Assembly: GCF_001421435.1 (NCBI RefSeq)
Contig: NZ_LMKA01000101.1
Coordinates: forward strand, 1-64,000
Direction of reading: 5' to 3'
Source: Chryseobacterium sp. Leaf201
Lineage (GTDB): Bacteria; Bacteroidota; Bacteroidia; Flavobacteriales; Weeksellaceae
Length of the DNA: 64,000 nt
Each line of letters begins with the position of its first letter. The first letter of the stretch is position 1. Positions 1-9,325 of the stretch are shown in pieces. The notes beneath the pieces were generated by a model that searched no databases, was not told the origin of the DNA, and worked only from the letters and a program-made list of their open reading frames with translations. The position numbers and the translations under genes are program-made.

Positions 1-31
1 ATTAAATATTTGTAGATTAGCGAATCTATTA

Positions 32-2641
32 ATGTATATGAAAAAAGTAGCTTTACCCCTGTTGTTTGCGGTTTCTGCAATAATTCCTTCCGTTCTGTTC
101 GGACAAGACAATGAGAAGTTGATTAAAGATTATATTTCTCAAAATAAAATCAGAGAATATAAAAAGTCTGATCTTACCGGTTTTAGTATCAATGTAAGTG
201 ATCATGCTGAAAGCATGAATGCTGATATTATTAAAATACAGCAGATGTATAAAGGTATACCTGTGTACAGATCTCTCGGTTCTGTTCTAATAAAAAATAA
301 TCAGGTAACTTATTATAGTGATTCTTTTGAAAAAGACTATGGAAGTGTTGATCAGAATGTTCCTTTACTTACTAAAGAAACAGCTTTTGGAGCTGCGATA
401 AAAGGGACAAGTATAGAGGATCCGAGTAAAATTACCATTCTTAATTTCCCTGATGCTGATGCCAAAGATATGTTGTTTGCAAAACACCAGTTGGTATATG
501 TAAAGAAAGATCAGAAGCTTGTTTTATGTCATGAATTTACCTTCCCTGAAAGAAAGACTTCAAATTACTGGGATATCTTGGTAAATGCTACTACTGGAGA
601 AATTATTGAGAAAAATAATCTTAATGTGAGTTGCAATTTTACTGATCACCCTTATGAGCATTCTCATGATCATAAATTAGTCGCATTTCCTTTGAATAAA
701 GAAAGTTATCAGCAGTCAAGTTTGTTACTTGCTCCGGATAATGCATCTTATAATGTATTTCCTTTCCCTATTGAAGCTCCGACATTTGGCTCAAGATCAG
801 TAGTTACAAATCCATGGAACCTTACAGCATCACCGGAAGGATGGCATTCTGACGGGACCACTCATTACACGCATACACAGGGAAATAATGTTTTTGCCTA
901 TCAGGATTTAGATAATTTTAACAGTTTTACTGGGATAACAGCACAAGGAGGTACAAATAGGAACTTCAATTTTCCATACACTGCAGGTGCATTAGCTTTA
1001 GCTAATCAGGATGCAGCTATTACCAATTTATTTTATGCTAATAATATGGTGCATGATATTTTCTATAAGTTTGGCTTTACATCAGCTTCAAGAAATTTTC
1101 AAAAAAATAATTTTGGTTTAGGGGGTGGGGTTGGAAATGATTTTGTGAATGCTGAAGCACAAGATGGAGGGGGTACAGTGCCTACAAGTACTGTTTCCAA
1201 TTATAATAATGCTAATTTTGCAACTCCACCGGATGGCAGCAGCGGTAAAATGCAAATGTATCTTTGGGTGAATACTGCTCGTAAATTATTTTATAATACA
1301 CCAACTTCTGCTACCACAAGAACTCCGGTTTCTTTTACAGCCCAGTTCGGACAGCAGATAACAGGAGTTCCGGTAACAGGCAATGTTAAATTATCCCCAG
1401 TTTTAGATGCATGTACAGCTTTACCGGCCGGTTCATTAAGTGGTTTTATCGGTCTTGCGGAAAGAGGAAATTGTGATTTTAGCATCAAAGTTGAAAATAT
1501 GCAGAATGCTGATGCTATAGGAGCAATAATATATAATGCCGTAAATTCTCCTTCACCAGCGCTTATGGGAGGGGTTAATGGAAACGTATATATACATGCA
1601 CAACTTATAGATAATACTGAAGGAGAATATATTAAATCACAATTGGCAAATAATGTTCCTGTTAATGTTTCAATGAGTTATGATACACGGCAAGATGGAA
1701 GTTTTGATAATGGAGTTATGATTCACGAGTATGGCCATGGAATTTCAAATAGATTAACTGGTGATGGTTATTCTTGTTTACAGCCTTCGCAGAGTAGAGA
1801 ACAGATGGGTGAAGGATGGTCAGATTTTTTTGCTTTAATGTTAACAAATAAACCTGGAGACAATGCATCAATTGCAAGGGGTATGGCTACTTATGCTGCA
1901 GGAGAGCTGGCTAATGGTGATGGTATTAGACCTGCTAAATATTCACCAGATTTTGCAATTAATGATTTCACATATGAAGATACCAATGATATGGTGTTTA
2001 GTAATGGAGCAGTGGATGTTCACTCCATCGGTTTTGTTTGGGCAACCATGCTGTGGGATCTTCACTGGCAGTATGTTGCAAAATACGGATATTCTTCAGA
2101 TGTAATGGCTAATACGACTAACGGAAGTTCCAGAGTATTGCAATTGGTTACAAATGCATTAAAACTTCAGGTTTGCAGTCCGACCTTCATCGATGGGAGA
2201 ACTGCAATTTTAACAGCTGAACTGGCAACTACGCAAGGAGCAGACCGTTGTATGATCTGGAGGACTTTTGCAAAAAGAGGATTGGGTGTAAATGCTTCTG
2301 CAGGATCCAAGACTAGTATTACTGACCAGGTTCAGGACTTCAGCGTGCCGGCAGATTGTGTACTGGCAACCGATGAAGTAAATGGTGTAAAAAACACAAC
2401 CATTTCAATTTATCCAAATCCTGCTAAGAATGAATTCTTTATTAACTTCCCGGATAAAACATTAGGAAAAGCAAGTGTAGAAATTTATGACATGTCCGGA
2501 AAACTGGTTTCTTCTGAAGACAAAATTTCTCCGGATGCGAAGAAAGCCATTTCTACAGATAAACTGATTAACGGAACGTATATGGTAAAAGTAAAAGGGA
2601 TCGGTATTGATGCCGCAACCAAACTTCTTATCAAAAAGTAG
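32..2641 (+). CDS. Secreted M36 (fungalysin-type) zinc metalloprotease with PA domain and T9SS sorting domain
   Basis: Extracellular zinc endopeptidase, probably released or surface-bound through type IX secretion. Seen: signal peptide (MKKVALPLLFAVSA), a propeptide region resembling FTP domains (about residues 50-110), a protease-associated (PA) insert around 450-540, the zinc motif HEYGH at 565-569 and the third ligand Glu594 in GEGWSDFF, which is the gluzincin spacing expected for M36. Residues from about 790 (ISIYPNPAKNEFF) form a T9SS type A sorting domain ending in LLIKK. The ATG at 32 or the one at 38 could be the start; MKKVALPLL from 38 makes the cleaner signal peptide. A near-consensus -7 box (AATATTTG) lies at 5-12. 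By eye it is more AT-rich than its neighbours. Confidence 0.93.
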   Translation: MYMKKVALPLLFAVSAIIPSVLFGQDNEKLIKDYISQNKIREYKKSDLTGFSINVSDHAESMNADIIKIQQMYKGIPVYRSLGSVLIKNNQVTYYSDSFEKDYGSVDQNVPLLTKETAFGAAIKGTSIEDPSKITILNFPDADAKDMLFAKHQLVYVKKDQKLVLCHEFTFPERKTSNYWDILVNATTGEIIEKNNLNVSCNFTDHPYEHSHDHKLVAFPLNKESYQQSSLLLAPDNASYNVFPFPIEAPTFGSRSVVTNPWNLTASPEGWHSDGTTHYTHTQGNNVFAYQDLDNFNSFTGITAQGGTNRNFNFPYTAGALALANQDAAITNLFYANNMVHDIFYKFGFTSASRNFQKNNFGLGGGVGNDFVNAEAQDGGGTVPTSTVSNYNNANFATPPDGSSGKMQMYLWVNTARKLFYNTPTSATTRTPVSFTAQFGQQITGVPVTGNVKLSPVLDACTALPAGSLSGFIGLAERGNCDFSIKVENMQNADAIGAIIYNAVNSPSPALMGGVNGNVYIHAQLIDNTEGEYIKSQLANNVPVNVSMSYDTRQDGSFDNGVMIHEYGHGISNRLTGDGYSCLQPSQSREQMGEGWSDFFALMLTNKPGDNASIARGMATYAAGELANGDGIRPAKYSPDFAINDFTYEDTNDMVFSNGAVDVHSIGFVWATMLWDLHWQYVAKYGYSSDVMANTTNGSSRVLQLVTNALKLQVCSPTFIDGRTAILTAELATTQGADRCMIWRTFAKRGLGVNASAGSKTSITDQVQDFSVPADCVLATDEVNGVKNTTISIYPNPAKNEFFINFPDKTLGKASVEIYDMSGKLVSSEDKISPDAKKAISTDKLINGTYMVKVKGIGIDAATKLLIKK

Positions 2642-2661
2642 TATATTATATCATACATCTT

Positions 2662-2699
2662 AACCCGGCACAAGCGAAGCTTGTGCCGGGTTTCTTTAT
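2662..2699 (+). terminator. Rho-independent terminator after the M36 protease
   Basis: Perfect 14-bp stem: AACCCGGCACAAGC, loop GAA, then GCTTGTGCCGGGTT, followed by TCTTT. It lies 20 bases after the protease stop codon. Confidence 0.9.
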
Positions 2700-2760
2700 A
2701 ACCCGCAGTATCAGTAATTCTTATTGAAATATCGTACCTTTGCAGGCTGAAAAAAGAATT

Positions 2761-3735
2761 ATGAAGAAGAATATACTGAAAGGAGTTTTATTTGTAGGGA
2801 TTGGCGCGAGCATCTACGGAATGTTGGCAACTTTTGTGAAACTTGCGTATGAAGAAGGGTACACTACTTCGGAGGTCACAACATCTCAGTTTGTTCTGGG
2901 GTTGACAGGGCTTTTGCTGCTGAACTTTATCCAGACCATTACGTCTAAAAAAATACTGCCTTCACCTACCTCAAAAGAAGTAAGAAATCTGATGTTGGCT
3001 GGGACTTCATTGGGCTGTACAAGCTTGTTTTATTACCTGTCAGTACAATATATCAATGTTTCCATCGCCATTGTTTTATTAATGCAGTCGGTATGGTTCA
3101 GTGTTGTGGTGGAAAGTTTTTTAACAAAAAAATTACCCAATGCCAGAAAAATTATATCCGTAGTGATCGTTTTAACAGGGACGGTCCTGGCTACCAACCT
3201 GATCAATACGGAAATTAATCTTGATGTAAAAGGTATTTTCTGGGGTCTGATGGCAGCGGCATCTTATACCATGACCATGTTTACATCCAATAAGCTGGCA
3301 ACGCATTTGCCGGTGCTTAGAAAAAGTATCATCATGCTTTGCGGAGGTTCCGTGGTTATATTTATTTTCCTGTTTTTTGCCCAGATCGGGCCCTTGCATT
3401 TTGAAGGATTAAAATCAGTCTATCTGAACTTTACGGATAATACTGAGCACATTCATGCGTTCCGGTATTCGATTTTATGGAAATATGGATTTGTTCTGGC
3501 GTTATTCGGAACAATTATCCCTCCGATTTTATTTAACATCGGTTTTCCTAATGCCGGACTAGGGCTCGGAAGTATCGTTTCTTCACTGGAACTTCCGGTT
3601 TCGGTAACCATGGCTTTTATTTTGCTGGGAGAAAAAGTAGTTTTTATCCAGTGGGTAGGCATTGCCCTGATACTTTTTGCAATTGTGCTGATGAATCTGC
3701 CCTCGAAAAGAGAAACGGCTGTTGCAGAAATTTGA
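2761..3735 (+). CDS. EamA/DMT-family inner-membrane transporter
   Basis: Integral membrane protein of the drug/metabolite transporter superfamily, likely exporting a small metabolite; the substrate cannot be told. About ten hydrophobic segments are visible in two EamA halves (roughly residues 1-140 and 150-315), with a late segment SLELPVSVTMAFILLGEKV typical of the second EamA repeat. The reading frame is open back to a TTG at 2740, but that TTG lies inside a consensus -7 promoter element (TACCTTTG, 2735-2742), so the ATG at 2761 (MKKNILKG) is chosen, giving 324 residues. It stands alone between two terminators. Confidence 0.88.
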   Translation: MKKNILKGVLFVGIGASIYGMLATFVKLAYEEGYTTSEVTTSQFVLGLTGLLLLNFIQTITSKKILPSPTSKEVRNLMLAGTSLGCTSLFYYLSVQYINVSIAIVLLMQSVWFSVVVESFLTKKLPNARKIISVVIVLTGTVLATNLINTEINLDVKGIFWGLMAAASYTMTMFTSNKLATHLPVLRKSIIMLCGGSVVIFIFLFFAQIGPLHFEGLKSVYLNFTDNTEHIHAFRYSILWKYGFVLALFGTIIPPILFNIGFPNAGLGLGSIVSSLELPVSVTMAFILLGEKVVFIQWVGIALILFAIVLMNLPSKRETAVAEI

Positions 3736-3766
3736 TAAGAGCTGTATAACGATAAAAAATAACAAT

Positions 3767-3797
3767 GAAAACCGTTTCTTTTGAAGCGGTTTTTTTA
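3767..3797 (+). terminator. Terminator after the EamA transporter
   Basis: Stem AACCGTTTC / GAAGCGGTT with one G-U pair, loop TTTT, followed by a run of T. Confidence 0.85.
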
Positions 3798-3825
3798 ATT
3801 TTATATATCCTTAAAATAAAATACT

Positions 3826-4821
3826 ATGAAATATATTAAGAATGCTGTTGTGATCATCATGCTGTCGGCGAGTTCTAACGGGCTTTTTTCGCAGATAAAG
3901 CCTCTGGATGCGGAACTTACCAATTATCAATATCCTTACACCGTACATTTTCTCAGTTTTAAATCTCAGAATAATGATCTGAAAATGGCCTATATGGATA
4001 TAAAACCTAAAGCAGCCAACGGAAAGACCATTGTGCTTCTTCACGGGAAAAATTTCAACGGAGCATATTGGGAAAAAACAGCACGCGATCTTTCGGATAA
4101 AGGATTCAGGGTGGTTATTCCGGATCAGATCGGATTCGGAAAGTCTTCAAAACCTCAGCATTACCAGTTTTCCTTTTCCCAGCTGGCAGAAAATACAAAA
4201 GCGGTTCTGGATGAACTGAAAATTGAAAAGGCCATAGTATTGGGGCATTCCATGGGCGGAATGGTAGCGACACGTTTTACCTTGCAGTATCCTGAAAAAG
4301 TACAGAAATTAATTTTGGAAAACCCGATCGGACTGGAAGACTATAAGACTTTTGCATCCTATCAGACCATAGATGATGCGTATCGGTCGGAATTAAAAAA
4401 TACAGCTGAGTCGTACAAAAACTATCAGTTGAAATTTTATTATGATAATAAATGGAAAGCCGAATACCAGCCCTGGCTGGATCTGATTGCGGGCTGGACA
4501 CTTCATCCTGATTACCCTAAAGTAGCATGGGACGCGGCACTGACCTCAGACATGATCTATAACCAGCCGGTATGTTATGAATTTAAAAATATCAAAGCCC
4601 CGACATTGCTGATCATCGGGACCAGAGACAGAACCGCGATAGGAAAGGACAGGACTCCCAAAGAATTACAGGATAAAATGGGACAGTATCAGGAATTGGG
4701 TAAAAAAACACAGCAGCAGATTCCTGGCTCAAAACTGGTTGAAATTGAAAATGTGGGCCACCTTCCGCATATCGAAGTATATGATAAATTCTGGAATGCG
4801 CTGTATGGCTTTATCAAGTAG
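3826..4821 (+). CDS. Exported alpha/beta hydrolase
   Basis: Serine hydrolase of the alpha/beta fold, substrate unknown, exported by an N-terminal signal peptide (about residues 1-23, ending SNGLFSQ). Oxyanion motif HGKNF; nucleophile elbow GHSMGG with Ser142; acid Asp268 in GTRDR; catalytic His312 in VGHLPH. The triad is complete and 331 residues is normal for the family. It is monocistronic: a terminator precedes it, and an intergenic repeat element plus the convergent rplS gene follow. Relatives act as epoxide hydrolases, haloalkane dehalogenases or esterases; nothing here separates these, and no cap-domain signature was recognised. Confidence 0.88.
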   Translation: MKYIKNAVVIIMLSASSNGLFSQIKPLDAELTNYQYPYTVHFLSFKSQNNDLKMAYMDIKPKAANGKTIVLLHGKNFNGAYWEKTARDLSDKGFRVVIPDQIGFGKSSKPQHYQFSFSQLAENTKAVLDELKIEKAIVLGHSMGGMVATRFTLQYPEKVQKLILENPIGLEDYKTFASYQTIDDAYRSELKNTAESYKNYQLKFYYDNKWKAEYQPWLDLIAGWTLHPDYPKVAWDAALTSDMIYNQPVCYEFKNIKAPTLLIIGTRDRTAIGKDRTPKELQDKMGQYQELGKKTQQQIPGSKLVEIENVGHLPHIEVYDKFWNALYGFIK

Positions 4822-5020
4822 GTAAGTTGGATGACACGAACTGAAAGTTTACATAATTGTGAAATATAATGGAAAACTTTTAGCATATAAAATTCCCTTT
4901 CTCTAAAGTGAATCAAAACTCAAAGCTTTTGAAGGGTAGAGCAGTTTTAATAATGTGAATTTTAAACTCATTAATCCGAAACTCATTTACGAAGCAAAAT
5001 TTACCATCACAATTACAGAG

Positions 5021-5100
5021 TCTTTTGACTAGCCCCGATTGTAGTGAAAATCCTTTTTTGAAAAAAAAGATTGCAGCGGAAAGCGGGAAACAGCTCCTGA
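5021..5100 (+). repeat. Structured intergenic repeat element, copy 1
   Basis: An 80-base element in the 347-base gap between the hydrolase and rplS. It is nearly identical to the reverse complement of 19882-19964. Inner hairpin at 5049-5072 (AATCCTTTTTT against AAAAAAAAGATT); outer pairing AGC+CCCG (5031-5037) with CGGG (5084-5087) and GCT (5093-5095). The two halves contain a direct repeat GATTGyAGyG. The rest of the gap (4822-5020) shows no gene. A small open frame through the element is not considered coding because both copies are conserved as nucleotide structure. Confidence 0.8.
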
Positions 5101-5113
5101 AAATGATTCAAAT

Positions 5114-5148
5114 AAAAAGAGACTGCTCAAATATGAACAGCCTCTTTT
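5114..5148 (-). terminator. Terminator of rplS
   Basis: Read on the minus strand: AAGAGGCTGTTC, short loop, GAGCAGTCTCTT followed by T's (one G-U pair). It lies about 20 bases beyond the rplS stop. Confidence 0.85.
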
Positions 5149-5168
5149 CGTATGTATTGTTGTCTGAA

Positions 5169-5525
5169 TTATTTCTTCTTGTAAGCAGCGTCTTTAATTC
5201 TCGCTTTTTTACCTCTAAGATCTCTGAAGTAGTAGATTCTTGATCTTCTAACTTTACCTCTTCTGTCAACTTCAATTTTTTGCAAAGCTGGCATGTTGAT
5301 CGGGAAAACTCTTTCTACACCGATATCACCACTCATTTTTCTGATGGTAAAAGTCTTTGTAGATCCTGCACCTCTCAACTGGATCACAGTTCCTTTGAAG
5401 AACTGGGTTCTTGTTTTCTGGCCTTCTTTAATCTCGTAATACACAGTGATGGTATCACCGGCTTTGAATTCAGGGAATTCTTTTTTTGTAATGTACTTGT
5501 CTTGTACGTACTTTAATAAATCCAT
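5169..5525 (-). CDS. rplS: 50S ribosomal protein L19
   Basis: Structural protein of the large ribosomal subunit, located at the 30S-50S interface. The 118 residues carry the L19 hallmarks: GDTITVYYEIKEG near the start, FKGTVIQLRGAGSTKTFTIRK in the centre, GVERVFPIN, and the basic tail VRRSRIYYFRDLRGKKARIK. The ATG at 5525 is the only sensible start. It is monocistronic, with a strong promoter upstream and its own terminator. In many bacteria rplS is co-transcribed with trmD and rpsP; here it is alone, as is common in Flavobacteriia. Confidence 0.98.
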   Translation of the reverse strand: MDLLKYVQDKYITKKEFPEFKAGDTITVYYEIKEGQKTRTQFFKGTVIQLRGAGSTKTFTIRKMSGDIGVERVFPINMPALQKIEVDRRGKVRRSRIYYFRDLRGKKARIKDAAYKKK

Positions 5526-5593
5526 TATAAATAAATAAAATGTTTAGGCTAAGCAACTTACACGGACTTCGTCAGAGGTTGAATAACAGGTTG

Positions 5594-5623
5594 CAAATAT
5601 ATAAATACTTTTTAAATATTCAA
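5594..5623 (-). promoter_or_regulatory. Consensus Bacteroidota promoter of rplS with a 60-nt leader
   Basis: On the minus strand, TTG (5623-5621), a 19-base spacer and TATATTTG (5601-5594) match the Flavobacterium/Bacteroides -33/-7 consensus exactly. The predicted transcript starts near 5587 and leaves a leader of about 60 nt before the ATG. The leader holds a small hairpin, GAC-GAA-GTC, flanked by a CAAC/GTTG outer pairing. It could be an autoregulatory L19 leader, but this is only an inference. Confidence 0.75.
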
Positions 5624-5810
5624 AACAATTGTTTATTAAAAATAATGCAGTTCTAAGGATAATTCCGACTGAAAATTAACATTTCCTTTAAGTTAACATC
5701 AGCCTTAGTTTATATGGCAGTTATAGTTTTGCCGGGTGATAAAATCTGTCTGTACATACGCTGTGCCATGCAGTTCAAATAAATATACCCACAACTTAAA
5801 ACTGAATTTT

Positions 5811-8549
5811 ATGAAACATTATTTTCTCTTTTTCTTCCTGGTCGTCCAGATGGCATTTGGACAGTCCTTATTTCCCTATCTTCAGAATCCGACACCCAAT
5901 TCCATGATTGTTACCTGGAAAACGGCGTCCAATAATGAAACTATAGTTACCTACGGAACTTCACCGGCGAATCTGAACGTGACGGTTACCGGAACAACCA
6001 ATATTTTTTCGGATACCGGTTACAACAACAATTACTATTACCATACGGCAAAAATTACCAGCCTTCAGCCGAATACAAAATATTATTACAAGATTAAAAC
6101 CGGTACCAGCGAATCGGCAGTGTACAATTTCCGGACGCTACCTTTACCGGGGCAGGCGGTTACCGCAAACGGAAAAATCAGGTTCCTGATCATGGGAGAC
6201 AACCAGATCAAAGCGGAACCGAGGTATGATTCCTTAACATTAAATGCATACAAAAAATTAAAGGAAAAATTCGGAGCTAACTCAGATCCTTCAGATAATA
6301 TCGCCTTAACATTTATGGTGGGAGACCAGGTAGATGTAGGAACACTGGATCATTATGAAAATGTACACTTTAAAAAGAACATCAAACTTTCGCCTTACCT
6401 TCCGATCCAGACAACGGTGGGGAATCACGAAACCTACGGAACCCTGGGAATGAATTCCTACTATGCCCACTTTTATATTGATGAAATCAAATACAAAAAC
6501 ATTTCTTCTGGAAATGAGAATTATTACGCCCAGCAGGCCGGAAACGTTTTATTTGTAAGCTTAAGCTCAGAGCATACAGGTTCGGCACAGCAGACCTGGC
6601 TTCAGCAGGTGTTGAATGAGGCAAACAATGATCCTACGGTAGACTGGATTATTTCTTTAAGCCACAGGCCTTATCAGGCAGAGCAGTATGTAGGGGATAT
6701 TTCAACCTGGGTTAGAAATACGGCAGTTCCTATGTTAACGGCTTCCAACAAATATTTAATGCACGTTGGAGCCCATCACCATTTATATCACAGGGGCCAG
6801 TTGAAAAATACCCCGAATTATCAGATTATTTCGGGCGGAACGGCCTGGGACCAATATTGGGGAATGTCAAACGAGCAGGATTTTGATGACGTTCAGAAAA
6901 CACTGACCGACTGGACCTATCAGATTGTAGAGGTTGATGTCAATACAGGAAAAGTAGATATCGAATCTTATTCAATCGGAGGTGTTTACCATAAAAAATA
7001 CAATGAACTGGTTGATACCTTTCACCGGTATAAAAATCAGCCTAAACCGGCCAAGCCGTCTGTTACGAATACTTTTACTGCTCCCGTAACTTTACCTTTA
7101 ACCTTAAACGGCAGTAGTTTTTCAACAACCAACGGAGAATTACTCAACACCACACAGTTCCTCATCAGTAAAGCGGCAGATTTTTCTGTGGTTGAAAAAG
7201 AACTGTACCGCGACTATGAAAACTGGTTCGGGAAAGACGGAAACGGAACGTCGGATCTTACCAAAAATCTGAATGCCAATGTTGATATTACAAAAGCTGA
7301 GATTGCAGCCAACTCAATAACCAACGGGATTTATTATGTGAAGGTCCGCTACCGGGACAGGAACCTGGAGTGGAGCGACTGGAGTGATGCAAAACAGTTT
7401 GAAGTGACCGGAAGTGTAGTGTCAAATCCAACTTTTACTTTAAACAAAACTGAATATCTTCAGAACGAACCCATTACGGCAACTTTTACAGACGGTCCCG
7501 GAAATAACCAGGATTGGGTAGGTATTTATAAAAAAGGGCAGACGCCGACCTCGGTAACTTCGCAGGCTTATGCATATACCAATGGACAGACTTCAGGAAC
7601 GGTTACCATCAACAACGGTTTGCCGAATAAAGGCCAGTATTTTGCAGGATTCTTTGCCAATAACGGGTACACGGATATTGCTCCTAAAAAAAGCTTTTAT
7701 GTAGGGCCGAAAGTGGTTCTGAATACAAGTGCTGATGAATATCCTGTAGGCGGAACCGTTGTCGTTAATTTCAATAACGGGCCCAACCTGACAAAAGACT
7801 GGATCGGGATTTATAAAATGGGACAGGTTCCCGGACCGACGCCTTCCGTAAAATGGAGTTATGTAACCACCGCTTCAGGAACACTTAATTTCACAGGGCT
7901 CCCGAAAGGATATTATTATGCCCAGTACTTCCTTGAGGACGGCTACACTTCAGTAGGAGAAAAGGTTTTCTTTAAAGTAGGAGATATTGTTACCGAACTA
8001 TGGACCAATAAACCGGTTTATACATTAGGTGAAAATATAACGGCTTCATGGACGGATTCCCCGGGAATCATCAAAGACTGGCTGGGAATTTACCCGCAGA
8101 GTGTGACGACGCCTGATGACAATTTCGTTTCATACACTTATTTTGACGGAATCACGCAGGGAACAAAAACCATTCAGGGAACAGCAGTACCCGCAACACC
8201 GGGCAACTATTACCTGGTGATGTTTACCAATGATTCTTATACAGAAGTTTCAAACCGGGTTCAGTTCCAGGTTTCCGGGCCATCGCTGGGAGCAGAAGAG
8301 GTGAAAAGCACGGAAAAAAATGTGATTTTATATCCGAACCCAAGCAAACCGGGCGAGCCTACCTTTATTAAAAGTGATTACCCGATTGAAAAAATACAGT
8401 TGATGTCAGCCAACGGGGATTTGCTGTACGAATCTAAAAACATCAACAACCAGCGGTTCTCCCTTGTGAATGAAAACCTTCCGAAAGGAGTTTATTTTGT
8501 AAAAGTCCATACCAGAAAATTATTTACGCTGAAATTAATCATTCAGTAA
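5811..8549 (+). CDS. T9SS-secreted purple-acid-phosphatase-like metallophosphoesterase
   Basis: Exported phosphoesterase; the order is signal peptide (MKHYFLFFFLVVQMAFGQ), N-terminal fibronectin-III-like PAP domain (about 20-115), then a calcineurin-like catalytic domain with GDNQ (129-132), GDQ (171-173), GNHE (204-207), SLSHRPY and AHHH (321-324). After a further Fn3-like stretch come three tandem domains of about 95 residues (about 540-632, 633-725, 726-828), each carrying a DWxGIY motif. Residues 840-912 are a T9SS sorting domain ending KLIIQ. The ATG at 5811 gives the signal peptide; the frame is open 75 bases further upstream without one. A -7-like TAGTTTTG is at 5724-5731. Substrate unknown. 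Confidence 0.92.
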   Translation: MKHYFLFFFLVVQMAFGQSLFPYLQNPTPNSMIVTWKTASNNETIVTYGTSPANLNVTVTGTTNIFSDTGYNNNYYYHTAKITSLQPNTKYYYKIKTGTSESAVYNFRTLPLPGQAVTANGKIRFLIMGDNQIKAEPRYDSLTLNAYKKLKEKFGANSDPSDNIALTFMVGDQVDVGTLDHYENVHFKKNIKLSPYLPIQTTVGNHETYGTLGMNSYYAHFYIDEIKYKNISSGNENYYAQQAGNVLFVSLSSEHTGSAQQTWLQQVLNEANNDPTVDWIISLSHRPYQAEQYVGDISTWVRNTAVPMLTASNKYLMHVGAHHHLYHRGQLKNTPNYQIISGGTAWDQYWGMSNEQDFDDVQKTLTDWTYQIVEVDVNTGKVDIESYSIGGVYHKKYNELVDTFHRYKNQPKPAKPSVTNTFTAPVTLPLTLNGSSFSTTNGELLNTTQFLISKAADFSVVEKELYRDYENWFGKDGNGTSDLTKNLNANVDITKAEIAANSITNGIYYVKVRYRDRNLEWSDWSDAKQFEVTGSVVSNPTFTLNKTEYLQNEPITATFTDGPGNNQDWVGIYKKGQTPTSVTSQAYAYTNGQTSGTVTINNGLPNKGQYFAGFFANNGYTDIAPKKSFYVGPKVVLNTSADEYPVGGTVVVNFNNGPNLTKDWIGIYKMGQVPGPTPSVKWSYVTTASGTLNFTGLPKGYYYAQYFLEDGYTSVGEKVFFKVGDIVTELWTNKPVYTLGENITASWTDSPGIIKDWLGIYPQSVTTPDDNFVSYTYFDGITQGTKTIQGTAVPATPGNYYLVMFTNDSYTEVSNRVQFQVSGPSLGAEEVKSTEKNVILYPNPSKPGEPTFIKSDYPIEKIQLMSANGDLLYESKNINNQRFSLVNENLPKGVYFVKVHTRKLFTLKLIIQ

Positions 8550-8618
8550 TAACTGAATAAAGAATATTCTTAAGAAATATACTGTAAGGATTTTCAGGAA
8601 ACACAATTAAACTGGATT

Positions 8619-8658
8619 AAAAAAAGCGCGGGAAAATTTTAATTTTCCCGCGCTTTTA
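8619..8658. terminator. Bidirectional terminator between two convergent genes
   Basis: Perfect long stem AAAAGCGCGGGAAAATT / AATTTTCCCGCGCTTTT, flanked by A's on the left and T's on the right, so it can end both the phosphoesterase transcript and the minus-strand DoxX-like gene. Confidence 0.92.
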
Positions 8659-8667
8659 TATGTATTA

Positions 8668-9045
8668 TTAATCATCTGTAGACTTCAGGGCCCAGGCAAT
8701 CAGGGGAGCCTGCATGAAAAGCCTTGCAAACCTCTGGTTATCTGTATTCAGTCCGAATGAATCCCTTCTGTTCTTATATTGGGCAATATTTCCGGGCAGA
8801 ACGGCTGCAAAAAATCCGGCTACAATTTTTCCCATTGTTTTTCTATACTTTTTTGGGGTGGCAATCATGGCCGTACCCAGTGCAATTTCTGCAATTCCTG
8901 AATAAACCACGGTATCATCCTTTTTCAGCGGAACCCATTCCGGGACCTGGGCCTGGAATTCTTTTCTTGCAAAAGTGAGATGCCCTATTCCTGCCGTGAT
9001 AAGAAATGCGCCGAGCGCAATTCTAGAAATGTCTTTCGTTTCCAT
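8668..9045 (-). CDS. DoxX-like small membrane protein
   Basis: Inner-membrane protein of 125 residues with about four hydrophobic segments. The opening DISRIALGAFLITAGIGHLTF and the middle EIALGTAMIATPKKYRKTMGK fit the DoxX/DoxX-like family found widely in Flavobacteriia. The biochemical role is not established. The frame is open to 9129, but the ATG at 9045 (METKDISR) is preferred because the extra residues lack family character. The 280 bases upstream (9046-9325), shared with the divergent CoA-transferase gene, show no further gene. Confidence 0.75.
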   Translation of the reverse strand: METKDISRIALGAFLITAGIGHLTFARKEFQAQVPEWVPLKKDDTVVYSGIAEIALGTAMIATPKKYRKTMGKIVAGFFAAVLPGNIAQYKNRRDSFGLNTDNQRFARLFMQAPLIAWALKSTDD

Positions 9046-9325
9046 AATGTGATATTTATTTGTAACAATTGGTGCAGCATACAGTAACCAAAATTCAGAC
9101 CATGATAAAATGTGCATCTGATACAGCATTCTGATCCCTGATATATTTAATTATTTAAATGTCAGAATTTTTAAGCCTGCATATTCTTATCTGCGTTTAT
9201 CCGGAGTACTGTTTAAACCTGTTATTATTTAAACCTGAAAATTTTATCTTACATCAAAATGAATCCCTGTTCTCCGGAATAAAGAAAAAGTATTAAATTA
9301 GGCCAACAGAAAAATCTAATATTTC

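Noticed and set aside
5025-5243. Small protein gene on the plus strand (72 residues)
   Set aside because: It runs through the structured repeat, the rplS terminator and into rplS antisense; no start signal or family likeness.
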